Shown here: piece by piece, positions 25,446 through 32,342 of the stretch
How the letters are laid out: each line of letters opens with the position of its first letter
Position numbering within the stretch: position 1 is the stretch's first letter
Assembly: GCA_043760555.1 (NCBI GenBank)
Contig: JAYUOW010000202.1
Span: 1 to 35,109, forward strand
Direction: 5' to 3'
DNA from: JANMDR01 sp043760555
Lineage (GTDB): Bacteria; Pseudomonadota; Gammaproteobacteria; Burkholderiales; Usitatibacteraceae
Length of the DNA: 35,109 bases
Made by a program: the position numbers and the translations under genes
Notes under the pieces: generated by a model
The model's database searches: none
Told to the model about the DNA's origin: nothing
Seen by the model: the letters and a program-made list of their open reading frames with translations, nothing else

Positions 25446-26318
25446 ATGACCCTACTAAAAACAATCGCCATCTCTTTATTTTGTGCTGCTTCATCGCTTG
25501 CCCAAGCAGCAGATTTACCCGCGCTGCAATTTGGTGTGGGTTTGTTTCAACCTGATAAAGAAAAAAACGACGCTACTTATCGCCCCTTAGCGGACTATCT
25601 CGCAGCAAAACTCAACCGCAAAGTGGTGTTGCGCACAGTGGATTCGTGGGAGGGTTTGGCGAAATCATTGGCCGCTGGCGAGACCGATATAGCACTCATG
25701 GGGCCTTGGGGCTATGTGCTGGCCAATAACCAAGCGGGTGCGCAGGCCGTTTCCACTATTTTGTATAACGGCAAGCCTGAATATTTTGCGATTATGGTGA
25801 CCAACCCTAAAAGCGGCATCAATAAAATTGAAGACATGAAAGGCAAGACTTTTGCCTTCGGCGATAAGGGTTCCACAAGCGGCTATTTAATTCCCACCCA
25901 TCAATTTCAAAAAATGGGCATTGATCCGGATAAATTTTTTAGCAAAGTCATTTACACCAAGCATCAAGCGATCGAGACCCAAGTAACCCGGGGCGAGCTT
26001 GACGCCGGTGCTGACTTTAATCGCAACCGCGACACCATGATTGCGCAAGGTTTAATTAAAGCCGAAGACAGCAAAATTATTTGGACATCCGCGCCGCTGC
26101 CAAACGATGCCGTAGCCGTTAGTGCCGAGCTTGCTAAGCAGCCGATTTTTGTTGCCCTGCTGCAACGCGCGCTTGAGGGCGTGGGCGAGGCGCTAAAAAC
26201 ACAGCCTAATTTATTGCCTGCCAATTACACTGGTTTTGTCACTAAAGACAATGGCTACTATGCGCCGATAAAAGACGCAGGTCTCGCTACAGGAAAGCTT
26301 GTAAAGCCCCGTAAATAG
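25446..26318 (+). CDS. PhnD-like periplasmic binding protein of a second importer
   Basis: A 290-residue periplasmic binding protein with a signal peptide (cleavage likely after SLAQA). Family segments are LQFGVGLFQPD, YRPLADYLAAKLNRKVVLRT, DIALMGPWGYVLANN, and GKTFAFGDKGSTSGYLIPTH. It is distinct from the binding protein at 787-1650: the loop here reads MGPWGYVL instead of AWFGGFTFV, so the ligand probably differs. Phosphate, phosphonate, phosphite or a related oxyanion is likely. The last residues (KLVKPRK) and the TAG stop lie within a palindromic repeat. A permease gene follows 159 bp downstream after a hairpin; no ATPase gene is present. The ATG at 25446 has only a weak ribosome-binding site. 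Confidence 0.87.
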   Translation: MTLLKTIAISLFCAASSLAQAADLPALQFGVGLFQPDKEKNDATYRPLADYLAAKLNRKVVLRTVDSWEGLAKSLAAGETDIALMGPWGYVLANNQAGAQAVSTILYNGKPEYFAIMVTNPKSGINKIEDMKGKTFAFGDKGSTSGYLIPTHQFQKMGIDPDKFFSKVIYTKHQAIETQVTRGELDAGADFNRNRDTMIAQGLIKAEDSKIIWTSAPLPNDAVAVSAELAKQPIFVALLQRALEGVGEALKTQPNLLPANYTGFVTKDNGYYAPIKDAGLATGKLVKPRK

Positions 26319-26333
26319 GGCGTCTTCAGGCAT
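26297..26333. repeat. Dispersed palindromic element, copy H (supplies a stop codon)
   Basis: The right arm GGGCGTCTTCAGGCAT matches the family well; the left arm GCTTGTAAAGCCCC is degenerate, around a GTAAATA loop. The loop contains the TAG that ends the binding-protein gene, and the left arm encodes its last residues. Confidence 0.75.
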
Positions 26334-26386
26334 ATTGATGCGTTACTTTTCTCAAGAGTTCCTTAACGCACAAATCACGAGCCATC

Positions 26387-26419
26387 GTTCCCGTCGATGG
26401 TGTCCCCATCGACAGGAAC
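26387..26419 (+). promoter_or_regulatory. Hairpin between binding-protein and permease genes
   Basis: GTTCC-C-GTCGATGG and CCATCGAC-A-GGAAC form a 14-position stem with one mismatch around a short TGTCC loop. No T run follows, so it is not a standard terminator. It lies in the 159-bp gap of the second importer, where it could stabilise the upstream mRNA or set the ratio of binding protein to permease; this is inferred. Confidence 0.55.
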
Positions 26420-26477
26420 AACGGATCATCGAGGATTTTAGTATCGAGTTTGATGTTATGTGGGAATCGACTAAATA

Positions 26478-27353
26478 ATGCTAACTACCTCACCGCAGCT
26501 TCGGCTGCGGTTCTATTTTGTGCTTTATGCAGCACTGCTTATCGGCTGCGCGGCAAGCCTGTGGATTGCTGACGATCTCTCGTTTGGCCGAAACCCGTGG
26601 CGTAATTTGGGCACGACAATTTCAGAGCTTTCGCGGCCTAGTTTTGTTGATGTATGGTTGGGTAATGAGAAGCTGGAATATAAAAGTGATGATGGCCGTG
26701 TGCTGCGGGTAGAAAACCAGCGTGAGGTGGAAGTAAAATATTTATGGGGCCTGTTAGAAGCCACATGGACGACATTAAAAATCGCCACTTTAGGCTCGCT
26801 AATCGCCGCAATTTTGGCGTTACCGCTGGGGCTATTTAGTGCCAAAAATATGCAAGCGCCGCGCCCGCTGGCGTGGGTCGCTCGAATTATCTTAGACGTC
26901 ACCCGGTCTATTCATTCGCTGGTCTTCGGGCTGTTGTTTGTTGGCATTATCGGTCTGGGGCCAACGGCCGGCATATTGGCAATAGCCGCCCATTCGCTGG
27001 GCAGCTACGGCAAATTGTATGCAGAAAGTATCGAAACCATCGACCCGCTGATGATGGAAGCAGGCCTATCGCTGGGCGGTTCGCCTATGCATGTACTGGT
27101 GGTCGCGCTCTGGCGCGCGGTGATGCCAAAATTTATGTCTATCCATCTTTACGTGTGGGAATTTAATGTGCGCGACTCCACCGTGCTTGGCTTGATCGGC
27201 GCTGGCGGGCTTGGGTTGCTGGTGTCGGAAGCGGCATCGCTATTTCAATGGGGCAGACTAGCCACGGTCATGCTTACAGTGATTATTTTGGTATCCGTTT
27301 TTGATCAAATAAGCCGCCGCATTCGTGCTGACTTATTGCGCACAATTTCATGA
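26478..27353 (+). CDS. PhnE-like ABC permease of the second importer
   Basis: A 291-residue inner-membrane permease. After a first helix (FVLYAALLIGCAASLWI) comes a periplasmic segment of about 60 residues, then the PhnE core: TTLKIATLGSLIAAILALPL, LDVTRSIHSLVFGLLFVGII, coupling loop SIETIDPLMMEAGLSLGGS and STVLGLIGAGGLGLLVSEA. It would form the channel for the binding protein at 25446. Only one permease gene is present here, so a homodimer is likely, unlike the heterodimer of the first importer. No ATPase lies in this operon. Its stop overlaps the next start (ATGA). Confidence 0.88.
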   Translation: MLTTSPQLRLRFYFVLYAALLIGCAASLWIADDLSFGRNPWRNLGTTISELSRPSFVDVWLGNEKLEYKSDDGRVLRVENQREVEVKYLWGLLEATWTTLKIATLGSLIAAILALPLGLFSAKNMQAPRPLAWVARIILDVTRSIHSLVFGLLFVGIIGLGPTAGILAIAAHSLGSYGKLYAESIETIDPLMMEAGLSLGGSPMHVLVVALWRAVMPKFMSIHLYVWEFNVRDSTVLGLIGAGGLGLLVSEAASLFQWGRLATVMLTVIILVSVFDQISRRIRADLLRTIS

Positions 27354-28270
27354 GTGCCGACATGATTGCCGGGCGTACCTGCCCCTTAAGTTATCGCTAT
27401 AAACCCAGCGTATTCAATCGCGCACCGGAAGTAAATGCGCAAACTATTTATGTTGTCGGTGGCCTGTACGGCAACCCGTTTGCGCTTGCAAAAATTATGG
27501 AAATGGCCGCATTAGAGCCAGTTATGCCTGCGCTAATTTTTAACGGTGATTTCAATTGGTTTAATCGCGACGCCGCAAGCTTTAAGCAAATGAACGACGC
27601 CGTGCTGCAGCATCACTCGACGCGCGGCAACGTAGAAACCGAACTCGCAGACGACACCAGCGATGCAGGCTGTGGCTGCGGCTATCCGGACGATGTGTCC
27701 GCCGCAGAAGTGGAACGATCCAATGAGATTATGACTATTTTGCGCAGCACATCGATGCAGTTTCCCGCGCTTCGCCAGCGCTTAGCAGCCTTACCGATGC
27801 ACATGGTGGCCGAAGTAGGTGGGGTAAAAATCGCCATCACGCACGGTGATGCAGAATCACTTGCAGGTTGGGGATTTTCAAGGGAATCATTGCGCGACGC
27901 GAACTTAGCTCCTCAATTCGCCGCCGCGAACGTCAGCATTTTCGCGTCCACGCACACGTGCTTGCCTGCCGCAAAACGTGTTGCGCTGGGTGCAGGCGAG
28001 GGCTTAGTAATCAACAACGGCAGCGCAGGCATGGCAAATTGTGCCGATGAAACCTGTGGGCTAATTACCAGAATTTCGACAACTGAAAGCACGCAGAAAT
28101 CGCGATTTAATGCGCAAATTCAGGGACTTAGCGTGGATTTGCTGGAAGTAGATTTTGCGATCAACGAATGGGAAAAGCTATTTTTAAGCCAATGGCCGGA
28201 GGGCAGCGCGGCTTATGAATCTTATTATCGGCGCGTGATGTTTGGGACTAATTTAAAGGGGGGAATATGA
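27350..28270 (+). CDS. Metallophosphoesterase-like protein with altered metal-binding motifs
   Basis: A 306-residue protein resembling calcineurin-like phosphoesterases in layout: TIYVVGGLYGNPFAL (32-46), FNGDFNWF (64-71), TRGNVETEL (91-99), ITHGDAESL (163-171) and STHTCLPAAK (200-209). The usual first motif D-x-H reads G-L-Y here, and the last motif G-H-x-H appears as T-H-T-C, so several expected metal ligands are missing while N94, H165 and D167 remain. An inserted segment holds CGCGYPDD (108-115), with two more cysteines at 231 and 236. It is translationally coupled to the permease (ATGA) and to a small downstream gene. A role processing an imported phosphorus compound or sensing the transporter is possible. 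It may instead bind a different metal or be inactive. Confidence 0.72.
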   Translation: MSADMIAGRTCPLSYRYKPSVFNRAPEVNAQTIYVVGGLYGNPFALAKIMEMAALEPVMPALIFNGDFNWFNRDAASFKQMNDAVLQHHSTRGNVETELADDTSDAGCGCGYPDDVSAAEVERSNEIMTILRSTSMQFPALRQRLAALPMHMVAEVGGVKIAITHGDAESLAGWGFSRESLRDANLAPQFAAANVSIFASTHTCLPAAKRVALGAGEGLVINNGSAGMANCADETCGLITRISTTESTQKSRFNAQIQGLSVDLLEVDFAINEWEKLFLSQWPEGSAAYESYYRRVMFGTNLKGGI

Positions 28271-28455
28271 AACAATTCAAACTGCAGGATGATTGGCAGA
28301 TACAGGAAATCAATAAAGCCATACACGAGGCCAACGCGGGTGATTTTGCGACGGAAGCTGAGGTGAGGGCGGTGATTGATCGGTGGAAGGTTGCAAAATT
28401 AACGAAAAACGGCGAAAACCCAGCTACCAAAGCACCGCCACGTCGTAATGTTTAA
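28267..28455 (+). CDS. Small protein resembling the C-terminal part of CopG/ParD-type antitoxins
   Basis: A 62-residue protein. WQIQEINKAIHEANAGDFAT and EVRAVIDRWK resemble the region after the DNA-binding strand in ParD/CopG-like antitoxins, but the N-terminal ribbon-helix-helix strand seems too short to be normal. The ATG overlaps the phosphoesterase stop (ATGA), and a G-rich AAAGGGGGG ribosome-binding site precedes it, so it is likely translated. No ParE/RelE partner follows; the next gene is a PIN toxin on the opposite strand, and the two 3' ends overlap by 32 bp. It may be a relic or an orphan regulator. Confidence 0.55.
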   Translation: MKQFKLQDDWQIQEINKAIHEANAGDFATEAEVRAVIDRWKVAKLTKNGENPATKAPPRRNV

Positions 28456-28810
28456 ATGCGGCGTCATTGCTAGCAAGCACCAAATTTTCCATTTTGGCTT
28501 GCACGATAAGTAAGCGATCAAATGGATCTTTGTGGTGAAACGGCAGCGAGGATAACGCGAAAATGTGTTGGCGATCTATGGGCAGAATTTCTAATCCATC
28601 TTGGGCGCATTGCTCGTCAATCAGCGTGTTCAAAGGCTTTGGCAGAGTGAGTTTGCCCAGTTGAATTTTGAGTTGCATCTCCCAAATGCTCGCTATGCTC
28701 AATGTCACGTGGGTGTTGAGATCGTAGTACGCGTCCAGCACAGCATCAGAAACATTAATAGGAGCAGTTTTTAGCCAAATAAAGGCATGCGTGTCGAGCA
28801 GCAGATTCAC
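28424..28810 (-). CDS. PIN-domain toxin (VapC-like)
   Basis: A PIN-fold ribonuclease toxin of about 128 residues. The acidic active site is visible: NLLLDTHAFIW with the first Asp, SIASIWEMQLKI with the Glu, and HHKDPFDRLLIVQA with the later Asp residues. VapC-type toxins cut RNA, often tRNA. I take the GTG at 28810, which overlaps the antitoxin TGA (GTGA) and starts right at the domain; a TTG at 28825 would add five residues. The antitoxin gene is immediately upstream. The 3' end overlaps the small plus-strand gene by 32 bp. Confidence 0.9.
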   Translation of the reverse strand: MNLLLDTHAFIWLKTAPINVSDAVLDAYYDLNTHVTLSIASIWEMQLKIQLGKLTLPKPLNTLIDEQCAQDGLEILPIDRQHIFALSSLPFHHKDPFDRLLIVQAKMENLVLASNDAAFKHYDVAVLW

Positions 28811-29013
28811 TTTTCGCCAAGCCAAAAGTCGTCGCCTAGGTGAGCATTAAAATCGTCACTCATGAAAATTTGACCCGCGTACTCTCCGACTGTTCTGCGT
28901 TTTGGATTTTGACGAGCTTGCTGCTTACGCAAAAATGCGACGAAATCAAATACCTGCCTTTGTAGTTCTGGCGGTAAAACTTCTATATCCTTGAGCAATT
29001 GTTGTGCCTGCAT
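28807..29013 (-). CDS. DUF2281-like VapB-type antitoxin
   Basis: A 68-residue antitoxin. The N-terminus (QAQQLLKDIEVLPPELQRQV followed by FDFVAFLRKQQ) matches the DUF2281 pattern, which is commonly paired with PIN toxins. The rest (YAGQIFMSDDFNAHLGDDFW) is acidic and likely binds the toxin. AGGAG lies 8 bases before the ATG at 29013. It overlaps the toxin start in a GTGA. The pair should regulate its own promoter, located in 29014-29123. Confidence 0.85.
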   Translation of the reverse strand: MQAQQLLKDIEVLPPELQRQVFDFVAFLRKQQARQNPKRRTVGEYAGQIFMSDDFNAHLGDDFWLGEK

Positions 29014-29123
29014 TTTTGATACTCCTAGCTTGGGAATTACGCGTAGTGTAAGACTAAATCATTGGAGTCGGGAGGATTTGAGAGTTGTTGCGTCGGTTCC
29101 AATCGAAATGCATAGACTGAAAC

Positions 29124-29160
29124 TTCCTGAAGACGCCCTATTTACGGCCATCTCCAGCCA
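29124..29160. repeat. Dispersed palindromic element, copy I
   Basis: TTCCTGAAGACGCCC, TATTTAC and GGCCATCTCCAGCC, with one or two arm mismatches. It lies 14 bp past the stop of the glutamate-synthase-domain gene, in the 160-bp gap before the antitoxin gene. Confidence 0.75.
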
Positions 29161-29173
29161 TCAATCCAGCAAT

Positions 29174-30856
29174 CTAAACCGCCTTCATCTGCCGCAACGC
29201 CTGCAAATTCTCCGGCGCTGCAAACGTCTCTGCCGACGCTTCATCCCAAAACACGCGGTACACCGCATGGTCGTTGGTTTCGCCGCGCAACAACGCGCCT
29301 GGGGTTAGCCATGCGTGCAAGGTCGCTAGTGACCGCACATCAGTGGATGATATGCGGCGGATAATATGTTCGGGGCCAAGTTCGGACGTGTGCTTCAAGC
29401 CTGCGGCTGCCAGCAGTTCTTTTAATGCATGCAACGTGTTGTCGTGAAACTGCGCCACTCTGGTGGATTTATCGGGCACGACCAAGGCGCGCATGCGCTT
29501 TGGGTCTTGCGTAGTTACACCCGTCGGACACTTACCTGTATGGCAGGTTTGCGCTTGCAGGCAGCCTAGCGCAAACATAAAGCCGCGTGCGCTGTTACAC
29601 CAATCGGCACCCAAGGCGATGGTGCGGGCGATATCGAAGGCGGTAACAATTTTGCCGGACGCGCCAATTTTAATTTTGCTGCGTAAATTCGTGCCCACGA
29701 GCGTGTTGTGTACCAGCATTAAGCCTTCGCGTAAGGGCGCGCCGACGTGATCGGTAAACTCTAACGGTGCCGCACCAGTGCCGCCTTCGCCACCGTCCAC
29801 CACAATAAAATCGGGCGTAATGCCAGTTTTTACCATGGCTTTTACAATCGCAAACCATTCCCACGGATGACCGATGGCAAGCTTAAACCCAACTGGTTTG
29901 CCGCCAGATAAATTGCGCAGTTTTTCAATAAACTGCAGCATGGAAATGGGTGAATTAAATGCTGAATGGCCGGCGGGCGAGATGCAATCTTGCCCTTGCG
30001 GCACGCCGCGTGCCTCCGCGATTTCGGGGGTTACTTTGGCACCGGGCAATACCCCGCCATGCCCGGGTTTAGCGCCTTGCGAGAGTTTTAGCTCAATCAT
30101 TTTTACCTGCGCATTGCTGGCGTTTTCGGTAAATTTTTGTTCGTTAAATGTGCCGTCGGCGTTGCGACAGCCAAAGTAGCCGCTGCCAATTTCCCATACT
30201 AAATCGCCCCCCCCAGTGGTGGTGCCGTCGGCGTGTTTTATCGTGCCGTGATAGCGTGAAATAGACCCTTCACCGGTGTCGTGATAAAACTTGCCCAAGC
30301 GTGCGCCTTCGTTTAACGCCATGACCGCATTAGCCGATAACGCGCCAAAACTCATGGCTGAAATATTAAACACGCTGGCTTCATACGGCACTTTGCAGGC
30401 ATCGCCGCCGATGGTGATGCGAAAATCTTGGCTTTTAATGGTGGCGGGCATGACCGAATGGTTCATCCACTCATAATTTGGTTCGTAAAAATTAAGCATG
30501 GTGCCAAAGGCGCGCTTATCCACGTCGCCCTTGGCGCGCTGGTACACAATGGCGCGTTCCGCCCGCGAAAAGGGCAGGGCGTCAGCGTCAGATTCAATAA
30601 AATACTGGCGAATTTCAGGCCGAATATACTCAAACAAAAACCGAAAATGCGCCAGCAGCGGGTAATTACGGCGAATTGCCTGTCGCGTTTGCGTAAAATC
30701 CATCAAGCCAATAAAAGCCAAAATGCCAAAAGCCACCGCGCTAATGGCCCAATAAGGCGAAACCAACATCAGCGCGGTACAAAGTGCAGCAAGCAAAATA
30801 GTGGCCGCCCAGGTCCAATAACGTTGTGCAAGGATGGAATCAAGGGTGTGGATCAT
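29174..30856 (-). CDS. FMN-binding glutamate synthase family protein, membrane-anchored
   Basis: A 560-residue protein with the GltB-type FMN domain behind two N-terminal hydrophobic helices (WTWAATILLAALCTALMLV and WAISAVAFGILAFIGLM). Features are FNISAMSFGALSANAVMALN, YHDTGEGSIS, KPGHGGVLPGAKVT, PDFIVVDGGEGGTGAAPLEF, and a cysteine cluster CLQAQTCHTGKCPTG typical of the iron-sulfur site of glutamate synthase. It lacks the amidotransferase domain, so it is not classic GltB. Such stand-alone proteins are widely annotated as FMN-binding glutamate synthase family; their reaction is poorly defined. I start at ATG 30856; the TTG at 30907 adds 17 unlikely residues. The gene has a G8 tract (30207-30214) that leaves the frame intact here. 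It is divergent from hda. Confidence 0.88.
   Translation of the reverse strand: MIHTLDSILAQRYWTWAATILLAALCTALMLVSPYWAISAVAFGILAFIGLMDFTQTRQAIRRNYPLLAHFRFLFEYIRPEIRQYFIESDADALPFSRAERAIVYQRAKGDVDKRAFGTMLNFYEPNYEWMNHSVMPATIKSQDFRITIGGDACKVPYEASVFNISAMSFGALSANAVMALNEGARLGKFYHDTGEGSISRYHGTIKHADGTTTGGGDLVWEIGSGYFGCRNADGTFNEQKFTENASNAQVKMIELKLSQGAKPGHGGVLPGAKVTPEIAEARGVPQGQDCISPAGHSAFNSPISMLQFIEKLRNLSGGKPVGFKLAIGHPWEWFAIVKAMVKTGITPDFIVVDGGEGGTGAAPLEFTDHVGAPLREGLMLVHNTLVGTNLRSKIKIGASGKIVTAFDIARTIALGADWCNSARGFMFALGCLQAQTCHTGKCPTGVTTQDPKRMRALVVPDKSTRVAQFHDNTLHALKELLAAAGLKHTSELGPEHIIRRISSTDVRSLATLHAWLTPGALLRGETNDHAVYRVFWDEASAETFAAPENLQALRQMKAV
30207..30214. repeat. Eight-base G tract (coding strand) in glutamate-synthase-domain gene
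   Basis: Eight consecutive C on the plus strand, G on the coding strand, lie within T-T-G-G-G-D-L of the flavin domain. The gene is in frame. Slippage would truncate the enzyme. Confidence 0.85.
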
Positions 30857-30939
30857 GGCGGGCTTTAAAAGTGTGAGAACTGCAATTGTAAGCGGTTGTG
30901 TAGCCAAATGTGAATACCCTTGCAGGTATAATGTGCGAC

Positions 30940-31614
30940 GTGGAACAACTACTTCTTGACATCATCACGCCGCCCAAACCAACCCTTGCCAACTACGTGC
31001 CTGGGCGCAATGGCGAGGCTTTGGCGGCGTTGCAAAGCCTTGGTGCAATGCGTGCGACGCTACCCAAAGTAATTTATCTCTGGGGCGAGGCGTTTTCGGG
31101 CAAAACCCATTTGCTACAGGCCTTGCTGGCTGAATTACCGGCGTTTAACTTTTTGCAAACGCCGTTGGCGGTAGCGCTTCGGCAGACTGCTATCAGCCCC
31201 GTGCATTACGGCTTGGATAATGTCGATGCGTTAAACAGCACCGATCAAGCTATTTTGTTCGATTTAATCAACGCCCTAAATGTGCCTGCGCTGCAGCAAA
31301 CGCTGGTGGTTACCGGCACAGTGAGCCCGCGCGATTTATTGCTGCGTCGTGATTTATCCACTCGGCTTGCCAGCGGCTGGGTATTTTGGTTGCAGCCGTT
31401 GAGCGACGAAGACAAGCACGCTGCCTTAATCGCCTATGCGCAATCCAGCAGTTTTACCTTGCGCGACGACGTGGCAGCATATTTGTTGCGTCACGGCAGG
31501 CGCGATATGGCAACGCTTTTTAACACCATCGACCGCTTGGATCAATACGCGATTCAAGTCAACAAACCCATTACGTTGGCGCTGTTGCGCGAACTTGCTA
31601 ACCAAAAACCTTAA
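30940..31614 (+). CDS. hda: DnaA regulatory inactivator Hda
   Basis: An AAA+ protein of about 224 residues that works with the DNA clamp to promote DnaA-ATP hydrolysis and prevent over-initiation. The N-terminal clamp-binding region reads EQLLLDI. The P-loop is LWGEAFSGKTHLLQALLAEL. YGLDNVDALNSTDQAILFDL is the Walker B region, and TVSPRDLLLRRDLSTRLASG contains the sensor/arginine region. I take the GTG at 30940, where family members begin; ATG 30931 or GTG 30910 are alternatives. A TATAAT at 30927-30932 just before it would place transcription start almost at the GTG, so a near-leaderless mRNA is possible, though no good -35 is seen. It heads the conserved cluster to the deoxynucleoside kinase. 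Confidence 0.9.
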   Translation: MEQLLLDIITPPKPTLANYVPGRNGEALAALQSLGAMRATLPKVIYLWGEAFSGKTHLLQALLAELPAFNFLQTPLAVALRQTAISPVHYGLDNVDALNSTDQAILFDLINALNVPALQQTLVVTGTVSPRDLLLRRDLSTRLASGWVFWLQPLSDEDKHAALIAYAQSSSFTLRDDVAAYLLRHGRRDMATLFNTIDRLDQYAIQVNKPITLALLRELANQKP

Positions 31615-31629
31615 TAGAAAGCACATATT

Positions 31630-32301
31630 TTGGAACTCGTACTTTTCGATTTAGACAACACCTTATTGGCAGGCGATAGCGATTATGCTTGGGCTAAATA
31701 CTTAATCGCCGAGGGCATTGTGGATGGACCCGCATGGCTGAAAAAAAACGAATCGTTTTACGGTCAGTACACTGCAGGCACGCTCAACATCCATGAATAT
31801 TTGCAGTTTCAAGCCAATATTTTAGCGGGGCGCGACTTAGATGAAATTCATGGCTGGCGCGAACGCTATATGGCCGACATTATTGAAACAATTATGTTGC
31901 CAAAAGCGCATGCTTTAATCGCGCATCATCGGGCGCAAGCACCACAAGCCAAATTTGCCATCATCACGGCCACCAATCAGTTTGTGACGGAACCTATCGC
32001 GGCTGCTTTTGGTATTGAAAAATTGATTGCGTGTGAATTAGAACAGGCTGAAGATGGCCGATATACGGGCTTCGGCAGGGGCATTCCATCGTTTCAAGCG
32101 GGCAAAATTACGCGTTTAGAAGCGTGGTTGGCCGAAAGCGGGGAGCATTTGGATGACTTTTCTAAAAGCTGGTTTTATAGCGATTCGCACAATGATTTAC
32201 CCTTGATGCGTCGGGTGACTAACCCGGTTGCGGTGGATGCCGATGCTAAATTAACGGCAGTGGCAACTGAGCTTGGCTGGCCGCGTATTTCGCTGCGATA
32301 A
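31630..32301 (+). CDS. HAD-superfamily phosphatase (SerB-like, subfamily IB)
   Basis: A 223-residue HAD phosphatase. Motif I is VLFDLDNTLLAGDSD (catalytic Asp in DxD), motif II is AIITATNQFVTEPIA, and motif IV is WFYSDSHNDLPLM. A helical cap lies between I and II (FYGQYTAGTLNIHEYLQFQ). Members of this clade sit between hda and pcnB in betaproteobacteria and are annotated as histidinol-phosphatase-like or phosphoserine-phosphatase-like. The substrate is not determined from sequence. The start is TTG 31630, 15 bp after hda, with GAAAG upstream. The sequence around 32049 looks like the dispersed palindrome but is native family sequence (see rejected items). Confidence 0.88.
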   Translation: MELVLFDLDNTLLAGDSDYAWAKYLIAEGIVDGPAWLKKNESFYGQYTAGTLNIHEYLQFQANILAGRDLDEIHGWRERYMADIIETIMLPKAHALIAHHRAQAPQAKFAIITATNQFVTEPIAAAFGIEKLIACELEQAEDGRYTGFGRGIPSFQAGKITRLEAWLAESGEHLDDFSKSWFYSDSHNDLPLMRRVTNPVAVDADAKLTAVATELGWPRISLR

Positions 32302-32342
32302 GCCGCTATTAAATTGCTCGCTAATGCAAAGTACAATGTCCC

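Noticed and set aside
30927..30932. TATAAT just before hda as a definite promoter and leaderless start
   Set aside because: No acceptable -35 box lies at the right distance, and the start codon itself is uncertain.
32043..32081. A possible eleventh copy of the palindrome in the HAD phosphatase gene (GGCTGAAGATGGCCGATATA region)
   Set aside because: The encoded segment ELEQAEDGRYTGF is normal for this phosphatase family, and the right arm does not pair well, so resemblance is probably chance.
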